64,000 nucleotides of DNA from Sternotherus odoratus (lineage: Eukaryota; Chordata; Testudines; Kinosternidae): contig JAVMKO010000001.1 in assembly GCA_032164245.1 (NCBI GenBank), forward strand, positions 168,631,434 through 168,695,433, written 5' to 3'. Shown here piece after piece: positions 37,195 through 48,534 of this stretch (positions are counted from its first letter, which is position 1; each line of letters starts with the position of its first letter). Made by a program: the position numbers and the translations under genes. The notes beneath the pieces are model-generated. The model did no database searches, was not told the origin of the DNA, and was given only the letters and a program-made list of their open reading frames with translations.

Positions 37195-37435
37195 TCAATG
37201 GTTGGGAAACTTGCCTCGGGCTTGGGAGAACTGGGTTCAAGTCCCTGTTCTGCTGCAGATTTCCTGTGTGAGCAGATTTCCTGTGTGAGCAGATTTCCTG
37301 TGTGAGTCACTTACTCTCTCTGTGCCTCAGCTCTCCAACTGTAAAGTGGAGATAATAGCACTGCCCTGCCTCACAGGAGTGTTGTGAAGATCAATACATT
37401 AAGATTGAGATGCTCAAATATGATGGTAAAGGGTC
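37195..37435 (+). repeat. MIR-like SINE with internal triplication
   Basis: It has a tRNA-like head (GAGAACTGGGTTCAAGTCCC) and the MIR core and tail (GAGTCACTTACTCTCTCTGT, GTAAAGTGGAGATAATAGC). The 17-base unit CAGATTTCCTGTGTGAG occurs three times in tandem at 37256-37306. Confidence 0.65.
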
Positions 37436-38223
37436 TAGGTATGTAAGTACCTAGGATGGGTCTCAAAATTTTAGATAAGTATCCATAAGCAAACCAGCTT
37501 TACCAGAGATGATCTAAACCTCTGGAAACTCTCAGTTTTGGATAGTCCCCTGCTGGCTACCTCCCCATGAAACAAGTTCCTCAAAAAGCTCCAGCTCCTC
37601 TTTGCTGATCAATGCTCCTTCCTCTTTGCTCCACTTCAGGGGAAGAGGACTTCTCCACTCCTCCTGTGTGGGACTCTCTTCAGTGGAAAGCCATGCAGCA
37701 GCCCTCCCCTCTCTCCCTTTTTCCAGAAGCAGCTGACAGGACTTCAGTAGTGTCTCTACTGAGTGCTCCTTCATACTCCACTCATTCTGGCTCTTCCCCC
37801 ATACTTGTGTCCCAGACTACACCATCACCTTCTGAAGCCCCTGAGCCAATTACATACACCATGTGCCTGCCTCTGCTCCAGCAACCCATCCTGGGGAATA
37901 TGTACCAGGGAAACTCTAGACTCTCTGGAAGGTTGACAAGAGCTGCAGCAGCAATGGCATGTACAGAGGCAAAGCTGCCACCCAAGGAAGGAAGGAGTTT
38001 TACAGTCTTCCTCAAAAGAGGATCTGCCACAGTAGATAAGTGGTTGGGATGTTCACAGGACATGGAGAAGTGACTTATCGAACAGATCCAGCCCTGAAAA
38101 AGAGGTTGAGTTTTGTTCTGAAATAAAAAAAATGTTTCCAGTGGGTTCTTATTTCACTGCAATTGGTTCATCTATTCCTCATTATTATAAGAACCTATAG
38201 CCCTGGATTATATGAAAAGTCAT

Positions 38224-38695
38224 TTTAAGCGAGCCTCTGACCGCCCTCTTCAAAACACAGGCAGGAGACTGCTTTTGGCTTCACCAGTGTCTTTATTTTG
38301 ATCCCACACAGTGCAAAAACCCCACCACCTATATACAGGTTTCTATACAAGTCCAGCTTTAGGCTCAGCCCTCAGTCTCTGGCTGGCCTCAGGGTTAGCT
38401 AGCTCCTGCAGGCTTTCTGCCTCCGCTAGCTTACTCCCCTGCACCTTCTCTATCTCTCACTGTCTCCTTCTCCCTTCCTCTCCTACACTTCCCACACTGG
38501 CTGCCTCCCTAGCAGGCCTTATATCCCCTGGAGGCTGCCAGGTGGAGCACATTAAGCCCTCTTCAGCCCAGGATTACCCCCAGGTGGCTAATTAGCCTTC
38601 CCCAGCAGGCCGGGCTTGCAGAGGCTTCTGGCTGTTGCAGGGCAAGGAGGGAGCAGGGGCTGATTCAGCAGGCGCTGAGTCAGCTGCCTGCTACA
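38224..38695 (-). mobile_element. Solo LTR, minus orientation
   Basis: A perfect 5-bp duplication GTCAT flanks it (38219-38223 and 38696-38700). Read on the minus strand it starts TGTAGCAGGCAGCTGACTC, contains a GGATATAAGG TATA-like box and an AATAAA signal (TTTATTTTG on the plus strand at about 38292). No internal retroviral or retrotransposon genes are attached, so it is likely a recombined solo LTR. It ends in AAA rather than CA. Confidence 0.75.
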
Positions 38696-38752
38696 GTCAT
38701 TATTTAAATCACTGAATAAAATGCTCAGTCATTTCAAAGACTCTTTCATTTC

Positions 38753-39134
38753 GTCATCTAGGCCTGAATCAGCACAGCACTTAAGCACATGCTTAACATT
38801 AGGAAAGTGATGGAGTAATCCCATGGAGACCATGTGGCATCCCTACAGCTCTCATTAACTTCTTTGGGATTTGTAAGCACTCAACACCTCTGAAAATCAA
38901 CAAGACATCTATCTGACTAGCATGCCCCAGGGAATGAATTAAGCTATAGTTATTATATAATAAAATCCTACAAATAGGAAGACTAGAAACATCTCCTTCT
39001 ATCGTCCTGTCAAAGATATCAATGATCCAGGGATGTAGTAAAATGCCAGATTTCCAGACAGTAGTTGTGATTGAAGAATATCTGACCTTCAACAGCCCCA
39101 GGGCTGCCTCTTTGATTTTAATCTCAAATTTAGG
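38753..39134. repeat. Copy B of a roughly 400-bp direct duplication
   Basis: It matches 31121-31525 almost base for base. It lacks about 14 bases in the first third and carries a few transitions. Flanks outside the unit differ from copy A. Confidence 0.85.
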
Positions 39135-39877
39135 TTTACCCATTTAAATTGACCAAGAAGTAGAAAGAGCCATCATTCAAGCTAAAGTTGTCTCTACCTT
39201 GTCACTACTTCCCCAGAAGACCCTCAAATCAAACTGCAGCTCAAAGAAAGAGCGATTATAGCTGGAAGAACCATTCTCAGTATTAATTTAACCCTTTCCC
39301 TGGATGCAGGCAGTTCTGACATTTGTATGAATTTAGAGCCTGGTCAAAATCCCAGTGAAGTGACTTTCATTATCTATGAATTGGGACTTCATTCACTATA
39401 TAAAATATTTCAGCAAATATTTTCTTCAAATTGGATTCAGCCTATGGGTTGCTCACTGAAAATATTGCTTTGCATAGACTATGTTCACGATTCAGATTTA
39501 TTCTGCATGGTCACCTTAGCCAGGAGTATTTTTCCCTCACTAGATGACCTAACATTTCTGTACTGTTTTCACTTCCGCACAAAACATTTAATATAATCAC
39601 AAACCACATTTTGTTCCATGGTAAAGTGTATCCCAGGTACTGGCAAGAATTTGTGTTCTTGTGGATATACATATGAGCAAAACTGCTTCCACGAACATTC
39701 ATCCTGTTTGGAAGTTGCTGAAATGTTTATGAGAAATTTTCCTCATTCTCTTCCCATCTCTAGTTAGCGTGAAAGATAATTGTATGTAAATTGTCTTCCA
39801 ACCTCCCTCAGCTAGTGTAGACACTGGAATGATTTCTAAGGGCCTGAGTAGTAACATCTCTGTGCTTTAAAACATAA

Positions 39878-40018
39878 TACCCTGTTTCCCCGAAAGTAAG
39901 ACATCCCCCGAAAATAAGACATACTTCCAGTTTTGCCTCTCGCTGTAATATAATGTAATGTAATTTTGGGAGCAAAAATTAATATAAGACACTGTCTTAT
40001 TTTCGGGGAAACACGGTA
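39878..40018. mobile_element. Mariner-like MITE
   Basis: The ends TACCCTGTTTCCCCGAAA and the inverse TTTTCGGGGAAACACGGTA, with TA at both ends, define this 141-bp element. The interior repeats AATAAGACA-type words. I know this family from reptile genomes. No coding capacity. Confidence 0.8.
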
Positions 40019-40270
40019 TGAATATGAATAACTTTCAGACAAAATTTCACTGGCCTCCTCCAAACTGCTTCTATTATTGCGTCAAAGCCAAATCTGAGTC
40101 ATTTATTGCTGCAGTGAACAGTGGAATCTTTCTTATCTGCAGTAAATTTAACTAATTAATAATAGTTAATTTTACCCAGATGATTTCTTTTTCTGAAATA
40201 TGAATGTGTTGGGGGGGGGGGGGAGTATGGAAATTGTATGACACTACGTTATTGTTTTTTTCTATTGCAG

Positions 40271-40353
40271 GAGAAATTTCCCCAAGTTGATATTTTAATT
40301 CTAATGACTGCTGCAGTATGCCATGATTTGGATCATCCAGGATACAACAACAC
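40271..40353 (+). CDS. PDE9A: PDE9A coding exon (window exon 8), HD metal-binding motif
   Basis: The acceptor is TTGCAG ending at 40270 and the donor is GTATGT at 40354. The exon encodes [20 protein letters not shown] then DHPGYNN and two bases of Thr. The adjacent His and Asp in CHDLDHP correspond to His292 and Asp293 of human PDE9A2. They bind the catalytic zinc and magnesium. An open frame continues past the donor, but the next exon joins in the expected frame, so the read-through is not needed. Confidence 0.96.
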
Positions 40354-41344
40354 GTATGTGTGCCCTTTTAATTTTTGTTCCTTTCCAATGTATTGGGAAA
40401 ACAATGCAGATCAGCATTTTCTTCTCATGTCCAGAGCAGAGAGTAGGGCAACTGAGTAGGAATCTACCCATAATGCTCTGCTGTTGATGTCAAACACTGA
40501 CAAGGACAGAGCCACCACTGGTTAGGCTATATGCAACGCTAGTCATTAGCTTACTTGGTCCTGAGCTGAGGCTGCTAATTGTGCTAAACTCTGAAAGGAA
40601 AATGTTTCCCTTTTCAGTTTTCTCATAAAATGTATTTATTTTCCATTAATGGAAATTGGCAGCTAGAAAACATTCTTAGGTCGAATTCTTTTGGTTGAGG
40701 CTCAATTGCCCGGGAAGAGTTTTTGGTTCTTTTCCCAGCTCTGCCAAAGACCTTAAACAAAGACCAAACCACTGTCTATCCCCCATTTGCCCATCTATAC
40801 GATGGAGATAACAACAGCGAGCCGGCAGGGGTGATCTGAAAGTTACTTCATACATTTCTGTAAAGCACAGTGTGAACCACAGATGGAAGGTGCTCTAGAA
40901 GTGTCAAGCATTATTACTTGTGTGTGCTTCTGTGAACTATATACAAACTCTAATTTACTTGTAATCACCTATTAAGTAAGGGCCTAATCCAATTTGCATT
41001 GAGATCCATGAGCATCTTCCATTGACTTTACTGGGAGTTAGAGAGAGTCAAGCCTGTGAGCTAAAAAGAGTAGTAGCCCCATTATCCTTCACACATATGT
41101 TTTTAAGTTATAGAAATGTAGTAATAACAAGTAAATAATGAGAGTCTTTGAAACGATGTGAAAGTATGATCATTTTCTCAAAAAATATTTGGATTTAATA
41201 TTAACTGTTACAATGATTTATTATTAATTAATTAGGTATTTACAGCCATGTACATAAAAATAACCAATGTCTAGTGTGTAATGTATGTTTTTAGGTATCG
41301 GGTGTAGGCAACATGTGAGACTTCACTCTTTTTCTTCACATCAG
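40354..41344 (+). other. PDE9A intron
   Basis: An old MIR-like SINE lies at about 40680-40915 (GCCCATCTATACGATGGAGA, GTAAAGCACAGTGTGAA). The rest is AT-rich with no recognisable feature. Confidence 0.5.
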
Positions 41345-41501
41345 CTACCAGATTAATGCCCGAACAGAGCTTGCAGTGCGCTACAATGACATCTCCCCAC
41401 TGGAGAACCATCACTGTGCCGTGGCGTTCCAGATCATTGCCCAGCCAGAATGCAACATTTTCTCCAATGTAACCCAGGAACAATTCAAACGGATAAGACA
41501 G
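41345..41501 (+). CDS. PDE9A: PDE9A coding exon (window exon 9), catalytic domain
   Basis: The acceptor is CATCAG ending at 41344 and the donor is CAG|GTATGA at 41502. After completing Thr the exon encodes 52 residues including [20 protein letters not shown] and [14 protein letters not shown] and the nearby ISPLENHH stretch are hallmarks of class I phosphodiesterases. The segment QEQFKRIRQ near the end differs modestly from human. The exon ends in phase 0. Confidence 0.96.
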
Positions 41502-43523
41502 GTATGAACGTTGGTCCAGAAGGGAGGCTATGACATGCAAACCATTCTTGAAGTTTCAGTGTGCACAAATCTACCTTCTGTACAGTCCAACAGAATAATT
41601 CCATCAAGAGGTCAGAACTGAATAATCTCAAACTTGAAGTAACACAGATTGATTCCTGGGCTATTTCTCTAGCAACTCTTGGGCTGTTGAGCTGACCTTC
41701 CTTGGGTCCCAGTGAGCAAAGTTTGACTCTTAAATTTATACTCTTCTGGGTAGAAACATTATTAAAGGAGTTGTTAGGATTGACTGTAACTAGGCCAATA
41801 TGCTCATATGGTAACTACTTAACCATTAGAAGAACATTATGCTGAATTTAAACAGAGAGTTAAAACTGGAAAAAATGTGTAAAGACATAAACAAATCTTA
41901 ACCTCCTACACATTTTATCATCTTTTCCCTCCATTTTTCATCATTATTAAAAATATTTGTGTTTACACAAAAGCATCAACCTGTGGACCCCATTTCTTTT
42001 TCTGCTGTGTGAGGCAATGAAGTCATAAGAATAAATTCTGTGACATCATAATATTGTCCGTGACAACAAATTAAGATGTCATTTGCATAGCCCTCAGATT
42101 CATGAATACAACTCTCCCATCCATCTATATATATAAAAGTCAAATGGTGTATGCGTGTATGTATGTATGCGTGTATGTATGCGTGTGCACTTACTCCTTC
42201 CACACCGTTTGAGCTAGAGACTTGAAATTTGGTACAGTTAGAGGTCTTGGGGTCCTAATCAGGGTAAGAGTCGAAAATTTTTCAAATCTCACCTCTGACG
42301 CCCCCCAGGGGTGAAATTCTTTAAAGGCCAATCACATCAGCTGGGCAGCTGCTGTTCTCTGTGACATAGTTATGATGTCATAACACCCCCTCCAACAGAC
42401 CCCGCACTCGCTCAGCTCTCTGCCCCCTCCCCACCTCCGATGGACCCGAGTTGGGTTTGGTCGGAGGGTAAGTGAGGTAGGGGTGTCGGGTTTGGTCAGG
42501 GGGTGAGGTGGGGGTGTCAGGTTTGGTCAGGGGGGGTGAGGTGGGGGTGTCGGGTTTGGTCGGGGGGTAAGTGAGCAGGGGGTGTCGGGTTTGGTCTGGG
42601 GGGTGGGAAGGTGTCTGGGTGGGTGAGGGGTGAGGTGTGGGGGTTGGGGTTGGTCAGGGGGTGTTGGGTTTGGTGTGGGGGTAAGGTGGGGGTCTTGGGT
42701 TTGGTTGGGGGTTGAGGAGGGGGGTCGGGGTTGGTCGAGGGGTAAGTGAGGTGTGGGTGTCGGGTTTGTTTGTGGTGGTAGGTAGGGGTGTCGGGTTTGG
42801 TTGGGGGAGGAAAGTGAGGTGGGTGTGTCAGGTTTGGTCTACGGGGGGTGAGGTGTGGGTGCTGGTCAGGGGGTGTTGGGGTTGGTAGGGGGGAGACGTG
42901 GGGGTGTTGGGTTTGGGTGGGGGGGTGAAAATGTGAGTCGGGGTTGGTCGAGGGGTAAGTGCGGTGGGGGTGTCGGGTTTGGTCGGGGGGGTGAGGTGGG
43001 GGTGTCAGGTTTGCTCTCTGCCCCCTCCAACGCCCGCACTCGCTCAGCTCTCTGCCCCCTCCCCACCTCCGACTGACCCAAGCAACGCCGGGTATTTTCG
43101 CTAGTATTAAATAAAAATGCAGAAATGCAAAACCGCTCTTGACTTCTGTAGGACAAGCTTGGGACTCAGCATGTAGAATTGAGCTTTTAGGTTATTTCTT
43201 TGTGCACTTTGCATTCATACTAAAACTCAAGCCAAGCTCAGAACAAGAAGCAGCAGTTTCTCTAGCATATAATTATACACAAACCAATTACATAGTTAGT
43301 CATTCTCTTATGTCACTGTGAATTCTTTAAATTAATGGTCTACTTTGTAAAGTGGCCTCAGATATGAAAGTTCCTCTTTCAATGGTGCTGATGTGATACA
43401 TCTGTTCTTGTCTGTGTTATATCATAAGGTATTTGTGTTAATTTAAGCACATTTCTTTACACAGCAATAGCTATGCCATGTGAGATATTTTAATTCAATG
43501 TATTATTATGTTTGTTTTGATAG
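41502..43523 (+). other. PDE9A intron containing a Helitron
   Basis: Apart from the Helitron at 42124-43104 I see only AT-rich intronic sequence. Confidence 0.6.
42124..43104 (+). mobile_element. Nonautonomous Helitron, copy 1
   Basis: It starts TCTATATATATAAAAGTC after an A and ends CTAG before a T, the AT target of Helitrons. A short hairpin (ACCC...GGGT around 43076-43093) lies about 7 bases before the end. The interior contains a tandem G-rich minisatellite of GGGTGTCGGGTTTGGTC units (about 42465-43010). There is no Rep or helicase frame. The inverted relative at 59217 shares both ends. Confidence 0.88.
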
Positions 43524-43637
43524 GGGATAATAACATTAATCCTGGCAACAGACATGGCAAGACATGCAGAAATACTGGACTCTTTCAAGGAAAAAATGGA
43601 TAATTTTGATTACTCAAATGAGGAACATGTGACCTGT
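43524..43637 (+). CDS. PDE9A: PDE9A coding exon (window exon 10), catalytic domain
   Basis: The acceptor is GATAG ending at 43523 and the donor is TGT|GTAAGG at 43638. The 38 codons include [19 protein letters not shown] and end in SNEEHVTC. The ATDMARH motif is conserved in all cyclic nucleotide phosphodiesterases. The final Cys stands where human has Leu, as far as I recall. It sits at the splice junction, so it depends on the chosen donor, but no better donor keeps the frame. Confidence 0.95.
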
Positions 43638-43926
43638 GTAAGGAAATTATGTGTTTATCATTTGTCAGTGCCGAGCATGGTTCGTAGTGGTACTGCTACA
43701 TTCTAAATTTTGGTTTTGGCCTAATTGTGCGAGATGTTGAGTAGAAGTGGTCAGAATTTTTCTGTCAAAATGGGTTTCTTCAACAGAAAATGCACTTTCT
43801 TCAAACTTTAAATTTTCTGTGTGAGGAAAATTTTGATTTTGACAATAGAAAAATCCAAATGAAATAGTTTGTTTTGAGTTGGATCAGTTTGAATTCACTA
43901 CTTGGATAGCTCCCCTTAGTGTAGTA

Positions 43927-44219
43927 CAGTAAAACCTCCATTTAACGGACTAATTCGGGCGAGGGGGTGTCCGTTAAATCAAAAAGTCCGTTATTTAATA
44001 AAAAAAAAAAAGAGCTGTCTGAGCAGCAGTCCGCCTGCCACAGAACAGGGTCGGGGCGGCACCTCCGCAGCCCGCCTGCTGCTGGGACCTGGGCAGCAGC
44101 CGGGAGCTGGCAGCCAGCCCACGAGAAATGGATTTCGGATGCATCAGACTTGCTCAGAAATTTTGTCCGTTGCATCCAAAGTCCATTAAATCGAGGTCCG
44201 TTAAATCGAGGGTTTACTG
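43927..44219 (-). mobile_element. Tigger/pogo-like MITE, copy 2 of 3 (inverted)
   Basis: Same family as 35198-35537 but in opposite orientation and with one GC-rich unit instead of two. TA duplications lie at 43925-43926 and 44220-44221. Ends are CAGTAAAACCTCCATTTAAC and GTTAAATCGAGGGTTTACTG. Confidence 0.85.
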
Positions 44220-44589
44220 TATATAAGTGCCTCCAACACTGTGAGGTAGAGAAGTACTTTTACATCTGGAGAAGTGAGACCCAGAGAGACGAAGTGACTT
44301 GCCCCAGGTCTCACAGAAAATCCTTGGCAGAGCAGGGTATTGATCCCAGCCTAGCTACCTAACTGTGGAACCATCCTTCCTCCCCTTTTTGGGTGGTACT
44401 GTGAGTGGGTACCAAATACTGCAGGGAATTGTGTGCCTAAAAACAACGGTTTGCACTGTAACATTAACAGAAACATCAAAGTATTTATGTAGATTTCTAT
44501 AAAGCCTTTTTTCCAAAAAAACAATGAGAACTCTGAGGGCATTTGATATAAAGACAGTCTAGATTCCTCTTTCAGATTTTGAAATCCTA

Positions 44590-45925
44590 GGGCATGTCTT
44601 CACTAGGACTTAACGTCGACATTAATGATGTTAAGTCGAACTAAAGGTGTACATGTCTTCACCTGCATGCCCTTAAAGTCGATTTAAAGGGCCCTCAAAA
44701 TCGACTTTGTAACTCCTGCTTGACGAGAGAAGTAAGGCTAAAATCAACTTCTCTATGTCTATTGTGAGTAAGTGAAGAGGCATCTGATGTTAAGCCTCCG
44801 ACCACCGAGCAGCCCCACGGACACCCCCCCCCCGCCTGCCCAAGCAGCCCCGCGAACCCCCCCGCCCGCCCAAGCAGCCCTGCGCCGGACCCCCCCGCCC
44901 GCCCAAGCAGCCCCGCGAACCCCCCGCTCGCCCAAGCAGCCCCGGGCCAGACCCCCCGCCCACCCAAACAGCTCCGCGAACCCCCCGCCCGCCCAAGCAG
45001 CCCCGCGCCGAACCCCCCCGCCCGTCCAAACAGCTCCGCGAAACCCCCCGCCCGCCTGAGCAGCCCCGTGAACCCCCCGCTCGCCCAAGCAGCCCCGCGC
45101 CGGACCCCTCGCCCGCCCAAGCAGCCCCGGGCTGGACCCCCCCGCCCACCCAAACAGCTCCGCGAACCCCCCCGCCCGACCGAGCAGCCTCGCGGACCCC
45201 CCCACTCGCCCAAGCAGCCCGGCGCCGGCTCCCCCCCCCTCAGGCAGGCGGGGGGTCCAGCACGGGGCTGTTCAGATGGGCGGGGGGGTCCGCGGGGCTG
45301 CTCGGGCGGGCGGGGGGTCCGGCACGGGGCTGCTTGGGCGAGCGGGGGGGTTCGCGGGGCTGCTCGGGCGGGCGGGGGGGTTCGCGGAGCTGTTTGGGCA
45401 GGCGGGGGGTCCGGCGCGGGGCTGCTTGGGCGAGCGGGGGGTCCGGCGCAGGGCTGCTTGGGCGAGCGGGCGGGTCCGCGGGGCTGCTCGGGCGGGCGGG
45501 GGGTCCAGCGCGAGGCTGCTTGGGCGAGCGGGGGGTTCGCGGGGCTGCTCGGGTGGGCGGGGGGGTCCGGCGCGGGGCTGCTTGGGCAGGCGGGGGGGTT
45601 TGCGGAGCTGCTTAGGCGGGTGGGGGGTCCGGCGCGGGGCTGTTCAGGCGGGCGGGGGGGGGTTCGCGGAGCTGGTTGGGTGGGCAGGGGGGTCCGCGGG
45701 GCTGCTTGGGCAGGCGGGGGAGGGTTCTGCACTCCCGGCACTGTGGGCTACCTACCCATAGTGCAATGCGGGCTATGTCGACCCCTGCAAAAGTTCTAGG
45801 ACAGACAGTGTCGACCACTGTCGACCTGCTGTCCTGGTGGGGACACACTGATTCGATTTTCTAAAGTCGAGTTTAGAAAATCAAATTAAGGGAAATCGAC
45901 CTAGTCCTGTAGTGAAGACATACCC
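44590..45925. mobile_element. Foldback element with long inverted tandem-repeat arms
   Basis: Terminal repeats GGGCATGTCTTCACTA and TAGTGAAGACATACCC are flanked by CTA on both sides (44587-44589 and 45926-45928), suggesting a PIF/Harbinger-like target. The interior has a C-rich arm (about 44800-45235) of roughly 25-bp units containing GCCCAAGCAGCCCCGCG. It is followed by a G-rich arm (about 45240-45725) of the complementary units. The whole could fold into a hairpin of more than 400 bp per arm. Long open frames on both strands are repeat artefacts. Confidence 0.8.
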
Positions 45926-46470
45926 CTAGAGTCGTCTGAACAAGAAATCATTACTATATCTGTCACAATATAAATTCTTAGTTTCATTGTAGTCTACATC
46001 CATCATAACAATACTTTGCTCTAGACCTAATCCAATACACATTGAACTCAGTGGGAATCTTTCCACTGACATTAATGAGGGTGGGATCAGGCCCCTATAG
46101 TGCTTTCCCTCCAGGAATGTCAAAGCCCTTTACAATCATTCATGGAGTAAGCCTCATAAGCCTCCCATGGAACACGTAACCATTCTCCCCCTTTCACAGA
46201 AAGGAAAACTGAGACACAGAGGAGTTAAGTCACTTGCGAAAGGTCATATGGGAAGTATGTGACAGGCAGAACCAGGAATGGAATAGAATATATCTAGATA
46301 GGAGGAAGAGAAACCAGATCAGTCTTGTGCCTTAGCCATAAGACTATCCTTCTTGTCTGAGATCACTCCCTTCTGCCCCTCTAAAAATGAGGGACTCATG
46401 GCTTCTATAAAAACAGAGAGGCAGGCTTCTGAAATATTACCAGAGTGTTAAAGTATTTTTCCTTCTTCAG

Positions 46471-46575
46471 TTGAAGATGATACTGATAAAGTGTTGTGAT
46501 ATCTCGAATGAAGTCCGCCCGATGGAAGTAGCGGAACCATGGGTTGACTGCTTATTAGAGGAATATTTTATGCAG
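46471..46575 (+). CDS. PDE9A: PDE9A coding exon (window exon 11), metal ligand Asp and PDE9 Tyr
   Basis: The acceptor is CTTCAG ending at 46470 and the donor is CAG|GTAAGA at 46576. The 35 codons start [20 protein letters not shown] and end CLLEEYFMQ. By counting, the Asp at exon residue 10 is the metal ligand Asp402. Glu14 matches Glu406. Tyr32 matches Tyr424, an unusual PDE9 residue (Phe in most other PDEs) used to design selective inhibitors. Both ends are phase 0. Confidence 0.96.
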
Positions 46576-47641
46576 GTAAGAATGAGAGACAGAGACACAG
46601 ATACACAATCACCATCATCATTATAATAATAGTAATTCCTATTTCAACTAGAGCTCACAGCTGATTGATAATACTGTATGACATTCCAGTGCCACAAGGA
46701 TGAGGAGGTTTCTTTTGCATAAGGTGACAGAAGTGTGGCATAAGAGAGTACATTCAGAATAAAAGTGACTGTAATTGACTGCAATTTGTAAGATAAATAA
46801 CAATAATGTAGAAATGCTAATGTCATTGGACTGCAGCTTGTTCTCATTAATAGGGCTGCCTTATGAGATTATTTGGCATGTAAACCCTTGTCAAGCCAAA
46901 AGGGCAAGAAGCATGGGTATAGAAAAAGTCAATTAAATGGACGGTATAAAATGGGCCAAGTTTAAATTATATCTGTGATGATTTGAAATGACCAAGTCTG
47001 CATAGGATGAACATTTGCTTTAAAACTGAAAGCATTCTGATTATTTCCAAAGAACAACATCAACTTCATTAGTCCTGAAAAGTCTATGCTCCCAAAGCAG
47101 TGCCTTCTTTCAGGATTCCCATCCCTCTCTAGTGTGGTTTCTTATACTATAAAACAGCATTAAAACTAAAAGCAATCCTCTGCTCTCTCCTACCCAAGGC
47201 AAGCGGTCTGTGCAGTAGCTGGCAGCATGCAAAGCTTTATTGTGACTGGAGGAACAAGACACCAGAGTTTTCTTCTTTCTATTTTTTTTTTTAACATTTT
47301 CCCTGTGCTGAAGGAATCCATTTGACCAAGAAATTACATTAGATATATCCAAAGGGGAAGTCTTGACAACAGGGAATCTTAATAACAATTAGCTCATTGT
47401 CTCTGCAATATTTTATGCAAATTAAAATGATCTGTCTCTTCACTTTATTGTGTTCCTCACCCTAATATCTGACACAAGGTACTACTGTGCACACATTATT
47501 AAAGGAAGTCTGACAGATGAGAGTAAATGCTGACAACAAAGTTAAAGGGGTGTCAATTTTTGACATATTCTGTGCCCTTCTAACTAACTATGCCCTAGGA
47601 ATAATGGGTCAGACGGTCAGCTGATTCCAATCACTGTAGAC

Positions 47642-48534
47642 CAGGGGTGGGGAACCTTTTTTGTGCCAAGGGCCATTTGGACATTTATAATGTCCTTCGC
47701 GGGTCGCTCCCCCCTCCCCCCGCAGGCCGCTCCCCCCTCTCCCCCCCCCCCGAGGAAGCCCAGGCTGGCAACGGGAGCTGAGACCCCCAGCTGGCAAGGG
47801 GCCGGGGGGGGGACCCCAAAGCAGTGGCAAGCGGAGTGCTTAGCCCTGCACTGCTTTGGGGTTTCCCCCGCTGGCCCCTTGCCAGCCGGGGTCCTGCCGC
47901 CTGCCCCAGTCAGCTCCCGCTGTCAGCCTGGGTGTAGGGGGTGATGTTGCTTTACCCAAGCTCCGCCTCCCATCTAACTGCTTTTCTTCCCCAATCCCTG
48001 CCTGGCCCGGCCCGGCCCACTGAAGCTAACCTCCCAACCCAGCCTCCTGCCCCCTCCCACTCCCAACCCAGCCTCCTGCCCCCCATGCCTGACCCACCCA
48101 GCCCAGCCTCCTTACCTCCTGCACCCACACCTCGCCCACCCCGGCCTCCCCCCCACAACTCATTGACCGTCAGCTCCCCGCGGCGCCGGCGGCCCCCCCA
48201 GGTACAAGCTGCCCCCGCCTGGCGGCCCACGCGCATCCCTGGCCAGCGGCTCCCCCAGGTGCTTGCTGGCCCCAGCGCGGAGCCACGCCCGCCTGCCGGC
48301 CGGAGTGCAGAGCCACCCCTGCGTGTCCCTGCCCGGTGGCTCCCCGAGGCGCTTCCGGCCTCTTTCCCGAGCGCGGAGCCGCCCCGGGCCTCCGGGGGGG
48401 GAGTGGGCGGCTCCGCGTTCGGCGAAGGGGCCGGGAAGCGCCTGGGGGAGCCGCCGGCCAGGGACGCGCGCAGGCCGGACGGAAGGCTTTGGCGGGCCGT
48501 ATAAGGCCCGCGGGCCGGAGGTTCCCCACCCCTG
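47642..48534. mobile_element. hAT nonautonomous element
   Basis: Ends CAGGGGTGGGGAACCT and AGGTTCCCCACCCCTG are a perfect inverted pair of 16 bases. A perfect 8-bp duplication CTGTAGAC flanks it (47634-47641 and 48535-48542). The GC-rich interior (about 48140-48500) creates spurious open frames on both strands. There is no transposase. Confidence 0.92.

Larger units (their letters stand above)
36927..40270 (+). other. PDE9A intron
   Basis: It contains a dispersed repeat tail (37030-37090), a MIR-type SINE with a triplicated 17-mer, open frames of unknown meaning on both strands (37530-38075), a solo LTR (38224-38695), duplication copy B, a short mariner-like MITE, and a 12-base G run at about 40212. 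Confidence 0.6.
43638..46470 (+). other. PDE9A intron with a MITE and a foldback element
   Basis: It holds the inverted Tigger-like MITE (43927-44219), MIR-like sequence at about 44230-44345 and 46090-46340, and the foldback element at 44590-45925. The rest is unremarkable. Confidence 0.6.

Noticed and set aside
37532..38073. Opposing open frames of 153, 93 and 80 codons.
   Set aside because: I recognise no domain, the strands overlap, and no splice sites or conserved pattern support either. Listed only as intronic sequence.
38311..38595. 94-codon open frame.
   Set aside because: It is contained in the solo LTR and reads antisense to it.
42465..43010. Regular repeats considered as a CRISPR-like array.
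   Set aside because: Units are contiguous and degenerate without unique spacers, inside a Helitron in a vertebrate genome.
44695..45741. Long open frames on both strands (348 and 243 codons) in the GC-rich block.
   Set aside because: They translate into Pro/Gly/Ala-rich repeats produced by the tandem units of the foldback element. Every frame is open because stop codons are rare at this composition.
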